64,000 nt of DNA from Staphylococcus borealis. Its GTDB lineage: Bacteria > Bacillota > Bacilli > Staphylococcales > Staphylococcaceae. Below are positions 47,791-56,992 of this stretch, piece after piece (the stretch's first letter is position 1; every line of letters starts with the position of its first letter). The notes beneath the pieces were generated by a model. That model was not told the DNA's origin. It saw only the letters and a program-made list of their open reading frames with translations, and ran no database searches. Location of the stretch: assembly GCF_001224225.1 (NCBI RefSeq), contig NZ_CUEE01000005.1, positions 1-64,000 on the forward strand, written 5' to 3'. A program made the position numbers and the translations under genes.

Positions 47791-48666
47791 CTACATATTG
47801 TTTATTTTTTCAATATATTTAATTATTCCAGAATGATCATTAAGCCCATTACCGTGACTTACTTCAGATTTATAAAATTCTTTTACAAGTGATGATAAAG
47901 GTAGTGTAAGACCAACTGTGTCAGCAGTAGAATTAACGTTTTTTAAATCTTTTAAATTTATATTCAGAGTCCCACCTGGTTTGTAATCTTCTTTTATCAT
48001 TTTAGGAAATTTAGCTTCCATTACACTTGAGCCAGCTAATCCTCCTCTTATAGCTTCATACATCCCATTTAAATCAATATTAAATTTTTTGGCTAAAACT
48101 ACTGCCTCAGATAAAGCCACTATATTAGTGTTTACAATTATTTGATTAGCTAATTTAACTACACTTCCCGAACCGACTTCCCCTACTCTTACGACGGAAT
48201 TTGCAATTGGATTTAAGACATTTTTTATCTCATTTAAATCATTCTCATCACAACCTACCATAACTGATAGTTCTCCACTTATAGCTAATGGTTCTCCTCC
48301 ACTTACTGGCGCATCAAAATATTTAATCTCTCTTTCACCTAGCACTTTACTAATTTCTAATGACTCATTTGGAGTTAATGAGCTAGTATCTATAACTCCT
48401 TTAATATTTATTTTGTTATTATTTAGGATATTATTTTCCCCACTATATAAAACACTTTTGACAATTGCACCATTTGGTAAAGATAAAATTAAATAGTCTA
48501 CCTCATTTGAGATTGTTTGAATTGTGGAATCTTTAGCACCGTATCTAACAACTTCTTCTATTGACTCTTTATTAATATCATTTACTAATACTTCAATATT
48601 CTCTTTCAATAAATTTTTAACCATTGGCTTACCCATAATACCTAAACCTATGAACCCAATTTTCAT
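47791..48666 (-). CDS. ltnD: L-threonate/2-hydroxyacid dehydrogenase (HIBADH family)
   Basis: 291-residue NAD(P)-dependent beta-hydroxyacid dehydrogenase. Rossmann loop GFIGLGIMGKPMVKNLL at the start, substrate motif DAPVSGGEPLAISGELSVMVG, catalytic lysine segment GSVVKLANQIIVNTN. With OtnK next to it, L-threonate or D-erythronate dehydrogenase is the likely role; 3-hydroxyisobutyrate or tartronate semialdehyde activity is the alternative. GGAGAGGG precedes the ATG, and a cre site and GntR operators lie just upstream. Confidence 0.83.
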   Translation of the reverse strand: MKIGFIGLGIMGKPMVKNLLKENIEVLVNDINKESIEEVVRYGAKDSTIQTISNEVDYLILSLPNGAIVKSVLYSGENNILNNNKINIKGVIDTSSLTPNESLEISKVLGEREIKYFDAPVSGGEPLAISGELSVMVGCDENDLNEIKNVLNPIANSVVRVGEVGSGSVVKLANQIIVNTNIVALSEAVVLAKKFNIDLNGMYEAIRGGLAGSSVMEAKFPKMIKEDYKPGGTLNINLKDLKNVNSTADTVGLTLPLSSLVKEFYKSEVSHGNGLNDHSGIIKYIEKINNM

Positions 48667-48680
48667 AATACCCTCTCCTT

Positions 48681-48694
48681 TGTAAGCGATTACA
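48681..48694. promoter_or_regulatory. CcpA cre site
   Basis: TGTAAGCGATTACA fits the cre consensus TGWAANCGNTNWCA fully. It lies 15 bp before the ltnD start, so it should allow glucose repression of the sugar-acid operon. Confidence 0.7.
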
Positions 48695-48701
48695 TTATTT
48701 A

Positions 48702-48730
48702 TGTATACAATAATACTATAATTGTATACA
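48702..48730. promoter_or_regulatory. Twin GntR operators
   Basis: TGTATACA occurs twice (48702-48709 and 48723-48730), each an 8-bp palindrome, with centres 21 bp apart. Together TGTATACAAT and ATTGTATACA form a perfect 10-bp inverted repeat with a 9-bp spacer. GTATAC cores are typical of FadR/GntR-type operators. Confidence 0.7.
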
Positions 48731-48784
48731 TTTTAAAACCCTAAATTTTATAGTAAACTTATTTCATAACGAGGGGGCATGGTT

Positions 48785-49396
48785 ATGGAAAACTTGAATT
48801 TAACTATCTACCAAAGAATCAGAAATGACATCATTGATGGGAATTTAAAGAGAAACGAAAAATTAACAGAATCTAAACTAGCAAAAAAGTATAATGTTAG
48901 TAGAACCCCTATCAGAGAAGCTCTAAAACAGTTAGAATTAGAATACTTTGTAAGAGATTCTTACATTTTCACTCCAACAAAAGAAGAATATAGGCAAATT
49001 TTTGAAATGAGAATTTTATTAGAAACTTTTGCTATCAAAAAAGCTGGCATTGTTTATACTAAAAAAGATTTTGAGGAACTTAATCAATATACTCAGATAG
49101 ATATTGATAAGGATGATGAACAAGAAATTATTAGAGTCAATGATCAATTTCATCAAAAAATAATGAAGGCAACTAATAATCAATTCATTCTAGAAACTTA
49201 TCAAAAATATCGTAGTTTTATATATTTATTTAGCCAAACTGTAATAAATAAGCGTAGACCTAACTTAATTGAAGAACATAAAGAAATAGTCGTAGAACTT
49301 GCAAAAGGAAATGTTCAAAATGCTACTAATTTACTTGAAGACCACTTAAAAAAAGACTTAGAATTCAGTCTTTACTACCTTGAATTCAAAAAATAA
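48785..49396 (+). CDS. GntR-family regulator (FadR/FCD type)
   Basis: 203-residue regulator. N-terminal winged helix: LTESKLAKKYNVSRTPIREALKQLE; C-terminal FCD-like all-helical domain: FEMRILLETFAIKKA and VNDQFHQKIMKATNN. I start it at ATG 48785, 7 nt after GAGGGGG (ATG 48779 is too close). Divergent from ltnD with twin palindromes between them, so it likely represses ltnD-otnK-permease until a sugar-acid ligand binds. Confidence 0.88.
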   Translation: MENLNLTIYQRIRNDIIDGNLKRNEKLTESKLAKKYNVSRTPIREALKQLELEYFVRDSYIFTPTKEEYRQIFEMRILLETFAIKKAGIVYTKKDFEELNQYTQIDIDKDDEQEIIRVNDQFHQKIMKATNNQFILETYQKYRSFIYLFSQTVINKRRPNLIEEHKEIVVELAKGNVQNATNLLEDHLKKDLEFSLYYLEFKK

Positions 49397-49410
49397 TTTA
49401 ATATAATTTA

Positions 49411-49447
49411 AACCCTTCTCATATCATTATTTTGAGAAGGGTTAATA
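49411..49447 (+). terminator. Terminator after the GntR gene
   Basis: AACCCTTCTCA pairs with TGAGAAGGGTT. The 240 bp that follow, up to 49685, are AT-rich with no gene seen. Confidence 0.7.
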
Positions 49448-49685
49448 ATGGTTAAAATCGTTTGTTATACTATTAATTATTATACTTTCTTTATATAAAA
49501 TATTATTCTTTTTATTTTAAATTCACTTTAATAGTAATTTTAGTTGTGCTAATATTAAGAAAATTACATCTATTAATCATTTATCTATCTTATCTGAGTT
49601 AGATTCATTACAACATTATTGTAACTTTGAACCTCAGATTTTAGATATTAAATGATAAATTGAATTAATTTTAAGGAGTGGTTTT

Positions 49686-50390
49686 ATGGAATGGATTAAA
49701 TTGATTGGTATTTTAATCATTATCATCGGCTTCATTCTTAAGTTTGATACAATCGCAATTATTTTAATTGCTGCTGTGGTCACTGGTTTAGTTGCCGGTA
49801 TGGATATCGTTGAAGTACTTTCAACACTTGGAAAAGCCTTTGTAGATCAACGTCTTGTAACTTTATTTATGCTTACACTTCCTATGGTCGGTTTAATTGA
49901 GCGTTTTGGTTTGAAGCAACAAGCTTCTAAACTCATTAGTAACGTTAAGAAAATAACAACCGGTCGCCTTCTTACTTTATATTTAATTATTCGTGAAATC
50001 GCCGGTGTAGCTTCTATACGTATCGGTGGACACCCTCAATTTGTTCGACCTTTAATTAATCCAATGGTTCAAGGTGCACTTCGAACACGCTTTAATCTTA
50101 CTGATAAAGACATCGATGAGAAAGATATTGAAAAATTAAAAGCTGAAGCATCTGCTATGGAAAACTATGGTAATTTCTTCGGTCAAAACTTATTTGTTGG
50201 TGCTGCAGGCGTCTTGTTAATGGTTGGGACTTTCCAATCTCTAGATATCAAAGTGAATGCAATGAGTTTAGTACTTGCTTCAATTCCTATCGCCATCATC
50301 ACACTTATCTTAGTTTGGATTAAGAATATTTTACTTGATCGTTACTTTAATAAAAAATATGGACATAATGAGGTGAAAAATCATGAATGA
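49686..50390 (+). CDS. DUF969-family membrane protein
   Basis: 234-residue membrane protein with about five segments (IIGFILKFDTIAIILIAAVVTGLVAGMDIVE). DUF969 and DUF979 proteins occur side by side and next to pyroglutamyl peptidase in many Firmicutes; together they are predicted to form a permease, possibly for 5-oxoproline. AAGGAG precedes the ATG; the stop overlaps the next gene by 8 nt. Confidence 0.82.
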   Translation: MEWIKLIGILIIIIGFILKFDTIAIILIAAVVTGLVAGMDIVEVLSTLGKAFVDQRLVTLFMLTLPMVGLIERFGLKQQASKLISNVKKITTGRLLTLYLIIREIAGVASIRIGGHPQFVRPLINPMVQGALRTRFNLTDKDIDEKDIEKLKAEASAMENYGNFFGQNLFVGAAGVLLMVGTFQSLDIKVNAMSLVLASIPIAIITLILVWIKNILLDRYFNKKYGHNEVKNHE

Positions 50391-51309
50391 GACAACGTTA
50401 AACCATATTTTAGAAATATTTTACATACTTATTGGGCTTCAGTTCCTATATACAGCCTTTCGCGCTTTACGTTCACAAGATAAATCAAAACGTTTAGGTA
50501 CGGCAGCGTTTTGGACGATTCTAGCTATTTTATTCATAGGCGGGCCTTACATTCCTGACGCAATAAATGGTCTCCTTGTTTTAGCTATGGGTGCGTTAAC
50601 ACTTTTCAGACAAGTTACAATTAAAAATATTATCGATGTCAATGATAAAGAAGTTGAAAAAGGTTCTGCTAAATATGGAAATAAGCTCTTCATTCCAGCA
50701 ATTGTCCTAGCTGTCGTAGCTGTTGTTGTATCAAACTGGACACCACTTGGTGGTGCAATTGGTTTAGGTATTTCATCAGTTATCGGCTTAATTGCAGCAT
50801 TACTCATTATCAAACCGAAATTATCTTACACATTATATGATAGTGACCGATTAACACAACAAGTTGGGACAACAGGTATATTGCCACAGTTCTTAGCAGC
50901 ACTAGGCGTACTCTTTACTGCAAGTGGCGTAGGTCAAGTCATTTCTAAAGGCATTTCATCATTTTTACCTGAGGGTAACCATTTAATTGGTGCCATTGCA
51001 TATGTGCTAGGTATGGTGCTCTTCACAATGCTTATGGGAAATGCTTTCGCTGCATTTACAGTTATCACAGCGAGTATCGGTATTCCTTTCGTGATTGCTC
51101 AAGGTGGAGATCCAATCATAGCAGGTGCACTTGCCATGACTGGTGGTTTCTGTGGAACATTACTTACACCTATGGCAGCAAATTTCAACACATTACCAGT
51201 TGCACTACTTGAGATGAAACAAGAATTTGGCGTTATTAAAGCACAAGCACCTATAGCCTTAGCACTTATAGTAATTCACATTGCACTAATGTATTTCTGG
51301 GCATTTTAA
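50383..51309 (+). CDS. DUF979-family membrane protein
   Basis: 308-residue protein with about nine hydrophobic segments; the block MLMGNAFAAFTVITASIGIPFVIAQGGDP and GGFCGTLLTPMAANFNTLPVALLEMK is typical of DUF979. GAGGTG lies 5-9 nt before its ATG inside the DUF969 gene. Predicted second half of the transporter with DUF969; followed after 24 bp by pcp. Confidence 0.85.
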   Translation: MNETTLNHILEIFYILIGLQFLYTAFRALRSQDKSKRLGTAAFWTILAILFIGGPYIPDAINGLLVLAMGALTLFRQVTIKNIIDVNDKEVEKGSAKYGNKLFIPAIVLAVVAVVVSNWTPLGGAIGLGISSVIGLIAALLIIKPKLSYTLYDSDRLTQQVGTTGILPQFLAALGVLFTASGVGQVISKGISSFLPEGNHLIGAIAYVLGMVLFTMLMGNAFAAFTVITASIGIPFVIAQGGDPIIAGALAMTGGFCGTLLTPMAANFNTLPVALLEMKQEFGVIKAQAPIALALIVIHIALMYFWAF

Positions 51310-51333
51310 AAAATTCTAAGGAGGAAATGAATA

Positions 51334-51972
51334 ATGAAAATTTTAGTTACAGCATTTGATCCATTTGGCGGGGAAAAGATTAATCCTGCATTAGAGGCAG
51401 TAAAGCAATTAGAGGACATAATTGGTGAACATACCATTTCAAAGTTAGAAATTCCAACCGTCTTTCATGAATCTAAAGACGTCATTGATAAAGAGTTAGC
51501 AAATGGCAATTACGATGTGGTCTTGTCTATTGGTCAAGCTGGTGGGCGTTATGATCTGACGCCTGAGCGTGTTGGTATCAACATAGATGATGCACGTATT
51601 CCAGATAACAAAGGAAATCAACCAATTGATGTAGCTATTCAAGAAGATGGAGCACCTGCCTATTTCTCAAATCTACCTGTCAAGACGATGACTGAAGCGA
51701 TTAAAGCAGCTGGCATCCCAGCAAGTTTATCGAATACCGCTGGCACTTTTGTTTGTAATCATGTCTTATATCAATTAGGTTATCTCGCTGATAAATCATA
51801 CCCTGGCTTGTTATTTGGATTTATTCATGTGCCGTTTATCCCAGAACAAGTGACAGATAAACCTGGGAAACCATCGATGTCTATTGAGACAATAGCGAAA
51901 GGTTTAACTGCTGCTATTAAAGCCATTTCTAAAGAAGATGATACTAAAGTTGCATTAGGTGAAACACATTAA
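51334..51972 (+). CDS. pcp: Pyrrolidone-carboxylate peptidase
   Basis: 212-residue cysteine peptidase that removes N-terminal pyroglutamate. Catalytic residues sit in [15 protein letters not shown] (E78), [12 protein letters not shown] (C141) and GFIHVPFIP (H165). AGGAGG is 7-8 nt before the ATG. Third gene of the DUF969-DUF979-pcp operon, releasing 5-oxoproline in the cytoplasm. Confidence 0.95.
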   Translation: MKILVTAFDPFGGEKINPALEAVKQLEDIIGEHTISKLEIPTVFHESKDVIDKELANGNYDVVLSIGQAGGRYDLTPERVGINIDDARIPDNKGNQPIDVAIQEDGAPAYFSNLPVKTMTEAIKAAGIPASLSNTAGTFVCNHVLYQLGYLADKSYPGLLFGFIHVPFIPEQVTDKPGKPSMSIETIAKGLTAAIKAISKEDDTKVALGETH

Positions 51973-52121
51973 GCCTGCGACATAAATAATATAATGGAGC
52001 TATTTTGCAAATTCACAGTAGCTGACTGAACTGAGAAGGCGCTTTAATCAAGCTTTTCTCAGTTCTAGTCATCCTTGCGGGGGTGGGACAACGAATTTAA
52101 AAGCATTCTGTCCCACTCCCT
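51973..52121. repeat. STAR-like element without core, copy 6
   Basis: Has the CGACATAAATAATATAATGGAGC end, the GCTGACTGAACTGAGAAGGCGC / CTTTTCTCAGTTCTAGTC stem and the ATTCTGTCCCACTCCC end, but no GGGGCCCC core. It follows the pcp stop directly and may serve as terminator. From 52122 to 52289 no gene is seen. Confidence 0.75.
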
Positions 52122-52214
52122 TATTTTCAAAATTGGAAAACCTCTACGTATCTATTCACAAATTTATCATTTCAAAGAATTTGTATAGGGTGTATCATAT
52201 AATAATGTCTATTG

Positions 52215-52234
52215 ATGGAAAAATATTTTTTCAT
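52215..52234. promoter_or_regulatory. Palindrome upstream of the nik-type operon
   Basis: ATGGAAAAATATTTTTTCAT is a 20-bp palindrome with one mismatched pair, about 55 bp before the nikA start. Possible operator; the regulator is not known. Confidence 0.4.
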
Positions 52235-52289
52235 AACTAAACTCTATTATAAAAAATAATGATGAATACAATGGAAAGAAGGTAAAACA

Positions 52290-53852
52290 TTGAAAAAGCG
52301 CATATGCTATTCGCTCTCTATGTGCGCGATGCTTATGTTAAGTGGTTGTGCTCAACATCACAATGATGACAGTGAGGTAAAAGTCTCGCTCCCTCGTGAA
52401 TTTAATACAAAACAACTTGATGCACAAGGTTTTGATGCCCCTATGCCTGTATACAATGCCATCTATCAACCGCTTGTGACTTATGGTGAAAATGGCAAGA
52501 TTGAACCTGGACTTGCTACATCATGGGACGTTTCAGAAGATGGTAAACACTACCTTTTTCACTTGAAGCACAATGTAAAATTTAATGACGGTTCTGAATT
52601 TGATGCATCGGCTGTTAAATTTTCGATTGAACGTGCGAAGGCAACAGATACAACAGATCCTATGGAAACGTTAGATAAATTAAAATCTGTCACAATAAAG
52701 GACAAACATACCGTTGAGATTGAATTAAAATCGCCATCAAACCAAGTGCTAAATGAGTTGTCTCAAGTTAGACCGCTCCGCATTATGAGTCCACATGCAG
52801 TTAAAGACGGCAAGACAACTGGTAAATTTGAGAAAGCAATCGGCACAGGTCCATTTAAAGTTGCAGATTCAACCAATGAAACTGTGAGCTTCAAACCAAA
52901 TACATATTACCGTAATGGCCATCCCCTTAACTACAATCTAACATTTCAATCGATTGAGGATAGCGATTCAAGACATTTAGCGATTGAGAGTCATTCTATT
53001 GATATTACGGGTGGTTCCTTAGGTCAAATGACGCCACAACAAGTAAAAGAGTCGCATAGAAACAAAGCATTATCTGTACATACGTCACCAAGTACAGAAA
53101 CGCAATTTATGGGATTTAATCCACAGCATAAAATCTTACAAGATAAGACAATGCGTGAGGCAATTAGCAAAGCAATTAATACAGATGACTTATCACCGAA
53201 TAAGAAATTGAAAGGTCTATTTCAACAACATGTTCAATACGTCAATTCAAATAATCATTCTGACCATGATTACGACCCTTCAACATCTCAGTCACTCATC
53301 CGTTCTTTAGGTTACAAGATGAACGATGATGGTTATTTTGAAAAGGACGGCCGTGTACTGTCATTTAAACTCGCACTACAAACCGATGAATTTCCAGAAT
53401 GGAAGACGAAAGCGGAAATTATGCAACAAGACCTTAAAAAAGTAGGTATTAAACTCGATATTACTATTTTAGATTCACAAACATATTATGAAACATTAAC
53501 GGTGCGTAAAGATTTTGACCTCATTTATTATCGAACATATACGAATGCATTAATGCCATACAATTTCTTGAATGCACGATTTAAACAAGATGGTACGCGT
53601 CCCGGTGTGTTTGCAGACGATGCCACTTTAACATCTATGATTCATCAATTCCCGACGATCATCAATATGCGTGACCGACAACATGCGTTTGATAAGCTAT
53701 CATCTTATATTGACCGACAATATCTCATTGTCCCAATTTCCTATCCTAATGAGACATTTGTAACCAGTCCTAAAATCAAGCATTTCGAGTTCTCAGGGCA
53801 AACAGATGCACCGCTAAATTATGATAAGTTGAAGGTGTCAAATAATGACTAA
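52290..53852 (+). CDS. nikA: NikA-like nickel/peptide-binding lipoprotein (SBP family 5)
   Basis: 520-residue membrane-anchored binding protein; lipobox MLSGC with Cys 20. Family 5 hallmarks: YNAIYQPLVTYGENGKIEPGLATSWDVSEDGKHYLFHLKHNVKFNDGSEFDASAVKF and AIGTGPFKVAD. It starts at TTG 52290 with AAGAAGG upstream. The A-B-C-D-E order and small ATPases match the NikABCDE nickel importer of staphylococci, which supplies urease; an oligopeptide or other metal-complex role (Cnt-like) cannot be excluded, but the staphylopine genes cntKLM are absent. Confidence 0.7.
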   Translation: MKKRICYSLSMCAMLMLSGCAQHHNDDSEVKVSLPREFNTKQLDAQGFDAPMPVYNAIYQPLVTYGENGKIEPGLATSWDVSEDGKHYLFHLKHNVKFNDGSEFDASAVKFSIERAKATDTTDPMETLDKLKSVTIKDKHTVEIELKSPSNQVLNELSQVRPLRIMSPHAVKDGKTTGKFEKAIGTGPFKVADSTNETVSFKPNTYYRNGHPLNYNLTFQSIEDSDSRHLAIESHSIDITGGSLGQMTPQQVKESHRNKALSVHTSPSTETQFMGFNPQHKILQDKTMREAISKAINTDDLSPNKKLKGLFQQHVQYVNSNNHSDHDYDPSTSQSLIRSLGYKMNDDGYFEKDGRVLSFKLALQTDEFPEWKTKAEIMQQDLKKVGIKLDITILDSQTYYETLTVRKDFDLIYYRTYTNALMPYNFLNARFKQDGTRPGVFADDATLTSMIHQFPTIINMRDRQHAFDKLSSYIDRQYLIVPISYPNETFVTSPKIKHFEFSGQTDAPLNYDKLKVSNND

Positions 53853-54804
53853 CATCGTAAAACATTTCATCCGACTACTCATTTATTTAATCATTATTTC
53901 TTTTGTGCTCTTTCTTCTTTTGGAGAACACAACTGGCAATCCTGCCGTTCAATACTTACAAGAACATGGTGTCGCTCAAATTACACCTGAACGTATCAAA
54001 ATGGCTCAAGATAAACTCGGTTTAAGCCAGGCAATGCCTGTTCGCTATGTACAATGGTTAGGTAATGTCTTCACAGGCGATCTTGGTACGAGTTTCAGCA
54101 ATGGTGAACCTGTAACAGAACGTATTTCCCAGGCAATTACACCAACGATTAAACTAATTATTGGTTCAGCTATCATACTGTTTCCTATTAGTTACGTCAT
54201 CGGTTATCTATGTGGCAATCATCCACGGAAAAAGTGGTCAGTCGTATTAACTCGTATTGCTCAAGTCATAACATCATTACCAGAATATTGGCTAGCTATT
54301 ATTTTCATTTATTACTTTGGTGTGAAATGGCATCTGTTCCCCTTTGTAGGAAGTAATAGTTGGGAATACTTTGTTCTTCCAATTGTTATACTCGTTCTTG
54401 TAGAAGGTAGTCATATGTTGCTATTAAGCAGTCACCTTTTTGAAAGCACCTTACAAAGTCAACCTTTCCAATTAGCCCAATTGCGTCGGTACAAATTAAA
54501 AGATCGTATCTACGTACAAGTAAAAGAAATATTAGCGCCACTCATGACGATTACCATTAATAATTTTATTCATTTATTTAGTCGTGTGATCATTTTAGAA
54601 GTCATATTTAGTATTTCTGGATTAGGTAAGTTACTCATCAACAGCATTAATTTGCGTGACTATCCTGTGATTTTAGGCATATTAATGATGATTATTACTT
54701 TTATAATGGTGCTTAATTTCTTCGGCGATGTTTTACTTGAGAAGAGTGATCCACGTCTAAGATTGTCAAGAAAGTCAGGAGGCCGAATTACATATGAAGA
54801 TTAA
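53845..54804 (+). CDS. nikB: ABC permease, NikB/DppB type
   Basis: 319-residue inner-membrane permease. N-terminal segment followed by the extracellular region typical of DppB proteins (ITPERIKMAQDKLGLSQAMPVRYVQWLGNVFTGDLGTSFSNGEPV), then the EAA-type loop and ISGLGKLLINSINLRDYPVILGI. It overlaps nikA by 8 nt and nikC by 11 nt. Confidence 0.82.
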   Translation: MTNIVKHFIRLLIYLIIISFVLFLLLENTTGNPAVQYLQEHGVAQITPERIKMAQDKLGLSQAMPVRYVQWLGNVFTGDLGTSFSNGEPVTERISQAITPTIKLIIGSAIILFPISYVIGYLCGNHPRKKWSVVLTRIAQVITSLPEYWLAIIFIYYFGVKWHLFPFVGSNSWEYFVLPIVILVLVEGSHMLLLSSHLFESTLQSQPFQLAQLRRYKLKDRIYVQVKEILAPLMTITINNFIHLFSRVIILEVIFSISGLGKLLINSINLRDYPVILGILMMIITFIMVLNFFGDVLLEKSDPRLRLSRKSGGRITYED

Positions 54805-55561
54805 ACATTGGATATGGCCTATCGTGGCAGTTATTTTAGTCATACTTGCTACACTGCTCTATGATAAAGCAAATATGATTCATCAATCTGAGGCACTATT
54901 GCCACCGAGTCTGCACCACCTTTTAGGTACTGATCATTTAGGTCGTGATTTCTTCACACGCTTATTTGTAGGTAGTATGGTTACACTCGGTTTAACAACG
55001 CTTATTATTTTTGGCACCGTTGTATTAGGACTTGTATTAGGGCTAGCAGCTGCACTGATTGGTCGTTGGCTGGATGCGTTATTAATGGCACTTGCCGATA
55101 TGTTAATTGCCTTACCATCTATTATTATCGCCCTTGTGGTATTAGGTTTTATCAATAACTCAATTATCGGTTTATGCCTAGCCTTGATGATTGGCTGGTT
55201 AGGACGCTACTTACGTTACTTTAGAAATTTGGCACGTGATGTACAAACGCAACCATTTGTTAAATTCGCATCTTTGAGTGGCCTTACGAAGACACAAACA
55301 ACGATACACCACATTGTTCCACACCTAATACGTAACGTAACTGCATTAATCACTGCAGATTTTGGTAAATTAATGCTTAGTATTTCTGGATTAGCTTTTA
55401 TTGGATTAGGCGTAAAACCGCCGTTGCCCGAATTAGGTGCAATACTCTATGACGGTAAGAGTTACTTTTACTCAGCGCCTTGGTTATTCTTCTTTCCAGG
55501 ACTATTGTTAGGAGGTTTCGCGCTCATATGTCAAATACTCAATCGTCGATACACACGCTAA
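54794..55561 (+). CDS. nikC: ABC permease, NikC/DppC type
   Basis: 255-residue permease: HLLGTDHLGRDFFTRLFVGSMVTLGL is the DppC signature, and SGLAFIGLGVKPPLPELGAILYDG follows the EAA loop. It pairs with NikB. It overlaps the start of the next gene by 34 nt, so translation is coupled. Confidence 0.85.
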   Translation: MKIKHWIWPIVAVILVILATLLYDKANMIHQSEALLPPSLHHLLGTDHLGRDFFTRLFVGSMVTLGLTTLIIFGTVVLGLVLGLAAALIGRWLDALLMALADMLIALPSIIIALVVLGFINNSIIGLCLALMIGWLGRYLRYFRNLARDVQTQPFVKFASLSGLTKTQTTIHHIVPHLIRNVTALITADFGKLMLSISGLAFIGLGVKPPLPELGAILYDGKSYFYSAPWLFFFPGLLLGGFALICQILNRRYTR

Positions 55562-56301
55562 ACACGTTATTAAAGTTGAACAATGTCTCTGTTTATGATG
55601 GACATCAAGTATTATTGAACGATATAGATTTTAATGTCACAGAAGGTAGCTTTCATTGTTTAGTTGGGGAGAGTGGCAGTGGGAAATCTTTACTAGCACG
55701 GACGGCTTTGAATATGTGCCCTCCGCATTTAAAATATCAAGGTCAAATCGATATTGATTTAAATAATACGGATGCTATGTTCCAAGATACCAATAGTAAT
55801 TTCTTCCAAAACGTACGTATCCAAAAGCATTTTGATGCCCTATTTGATGCATTGCATACGCAATGGTCTCGACAGCAACAACATGAATTTGTATACCGCC
55901 AATTTAGACATTTAGGTTTAGAACATCCAGAAGCTTTACTTCATGACTATCCTTTTCAATTGAGTGGTGGTATGGCACAACGTATTGCGTTAGTGATGTC
56001 AATTGTAAGAGAAGCCAAATTCTTGATTGTAGATGAACCAACTAGCGCATTAGATTTTGACAATCGCAATCACTTAATGAAGTTATTACATCATGTTGTC
56101 GAAGCACATCATATGACACTCTTATTTATCACGCATGACTTAAGTTTAGTGATGAATTACGCAACACATATTAGTGTGATGCGTAACGGACAAATAATTG
56201 AAAGTGGCAAGGCTGAAGAGATTTTAGCGAACCCTAAACACCCATACACTCAACAATTAATTGAATTGGCACATAGGAGATACCGATATGTTGCAGATTA
56301 A
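55528..56301 (+). CDS. nikD: ABC ATPase, NikD/DppD type
   Basis: 257-residue ATPase. Walker A GESGSGKS, signature LSGGMAQR, Walker B FLIVDEPTSALD and the C-terminal NPKHPYTQQLIELA motif of oligopeptide/nickel ATPases. I start it at ATG 55528 (MSNTQSSIH), 12 nt after GGAGG within nikC. The Q-loop region (AMFQDTNSNFF) is slightly shorter than in DppD. Confidence 0.83.
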   Translation: MSNTQSSIHTLNTLLKLNNVSVYDGHQVLLNDIDFNVTEGSFHCLVGESGSGKSLLARTALNMCPPHLKYQGQIDIDLNNTDAMFQDTNSNFFQNVRIQKHFDALFDALHTQWSRQQQHEFVYRQFRHLGLEHPEALLHDYPFQLSGGMAQRIALVMSIVREAKFLIVDEPTSALDFDNRNHLMKLLHHVVEAHHMTLLFITHDLSLVMNYATHISVMRNGQIIESGKAEEILANPKHPYTQQLIELAHRRYRYVAD

Positions 56302-56920
56302 ATCTTTAAATAAATCATTTTCTGAAAAGCAAATTTTTAAAAACTTTAATTTCGAACTTAAAAATGATGATCATTTAATTATTAGTGGTACAAGTGGGAG
56401 CGGTAAGTCGACACTCGCACAAATCATTGCTGGTTTGGATAATCGTTATGAAGGTATCATAAGCTATAAAGAGATGACACTCGGACACGTGTCACGTCAC
56501 GACTGGATGAAACATATTCAATACGTTCCGCAATATAATGCCAATACATTAGATCCTAAAAAAACTGTTTCATGGGTTTTGAAACAACCTTTAAAGCACT
56601 TTAATATTCCTAAACGTCTACATGACGATAAGATTTTAAGTGTCATCGAACAATGTCAACTCGACAAACGTTTATTATCTAAAAAAGTGTGCACTTTGAG
56701 TGGCGGACAATTTCAACGCTTGTGGATTGCGAAAGCCCTACTCGTTGAACCTGAGATATTAATTTTGGATGAAGCTACAACGAATCTTGATGTGATCAAT
56801 GAAGACATCATTATTCAAATGTTACGAAATTTGAATACGTTACAGCTTATTATGATCACACATGATCCTTATTTATTAGACAGCCTTCCTGGTAAACACT
56901 TAAAAATCGAGTGTAATTAA
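56288..56920 (+). CDS. nikE: ABC ATPase, NikE/DppF type (short)
   Basis: 210-residue ATPase: Walker A GTSGSGKST, Q-loop QYVPQYNAN, signature LSGGQFQR and Walker B ILILDEATTNLD. It lacks the C-terminal oligopeptide-HPY extension present in NikD. I start it at ATG 56288 (MLQIKSLNKSF), 8 nt after AGGAG, overlapping nikD by 14 nt. Last gene; a strong terminator follows. Confidence 0.83.
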   Translation: MLQIKSLNKSFSEKQIFKNFNFELKNDDHLIISGTSGSGKSTLAQIIAGLDNRYEGIISYKEMTLGHVSRHDWMKHIQYVPQYNANTLDPKKTVSWVLKQPLKHFNIPKRLHDDKILSVIEQCQLDKRLLSKKVCTLSGGQFQRLWIAKALLVEPEILILDEATTNLDVINEDIIIQMLRNLNTLQLIMITHDPYLLDSLPGKHLKIECN

Positions 56921-56923
56921 GAT

Positions 56924-56964
56924 AAAAAGCAATGCCCACCAAAACTTGGGCATTGCTTTTTATT
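56924..56964. terminator. Terminator of the nik-type operon
   Basis: A perfect 15-bp stem (AAAAAGCAATGCCCA / TGGGCATTGCTTTTT) with A and T runs on both sides. Confidence 0.9.
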
Positions 56965-56992
56965 ACGTATATACTATAACTTTAGCGCTTCT

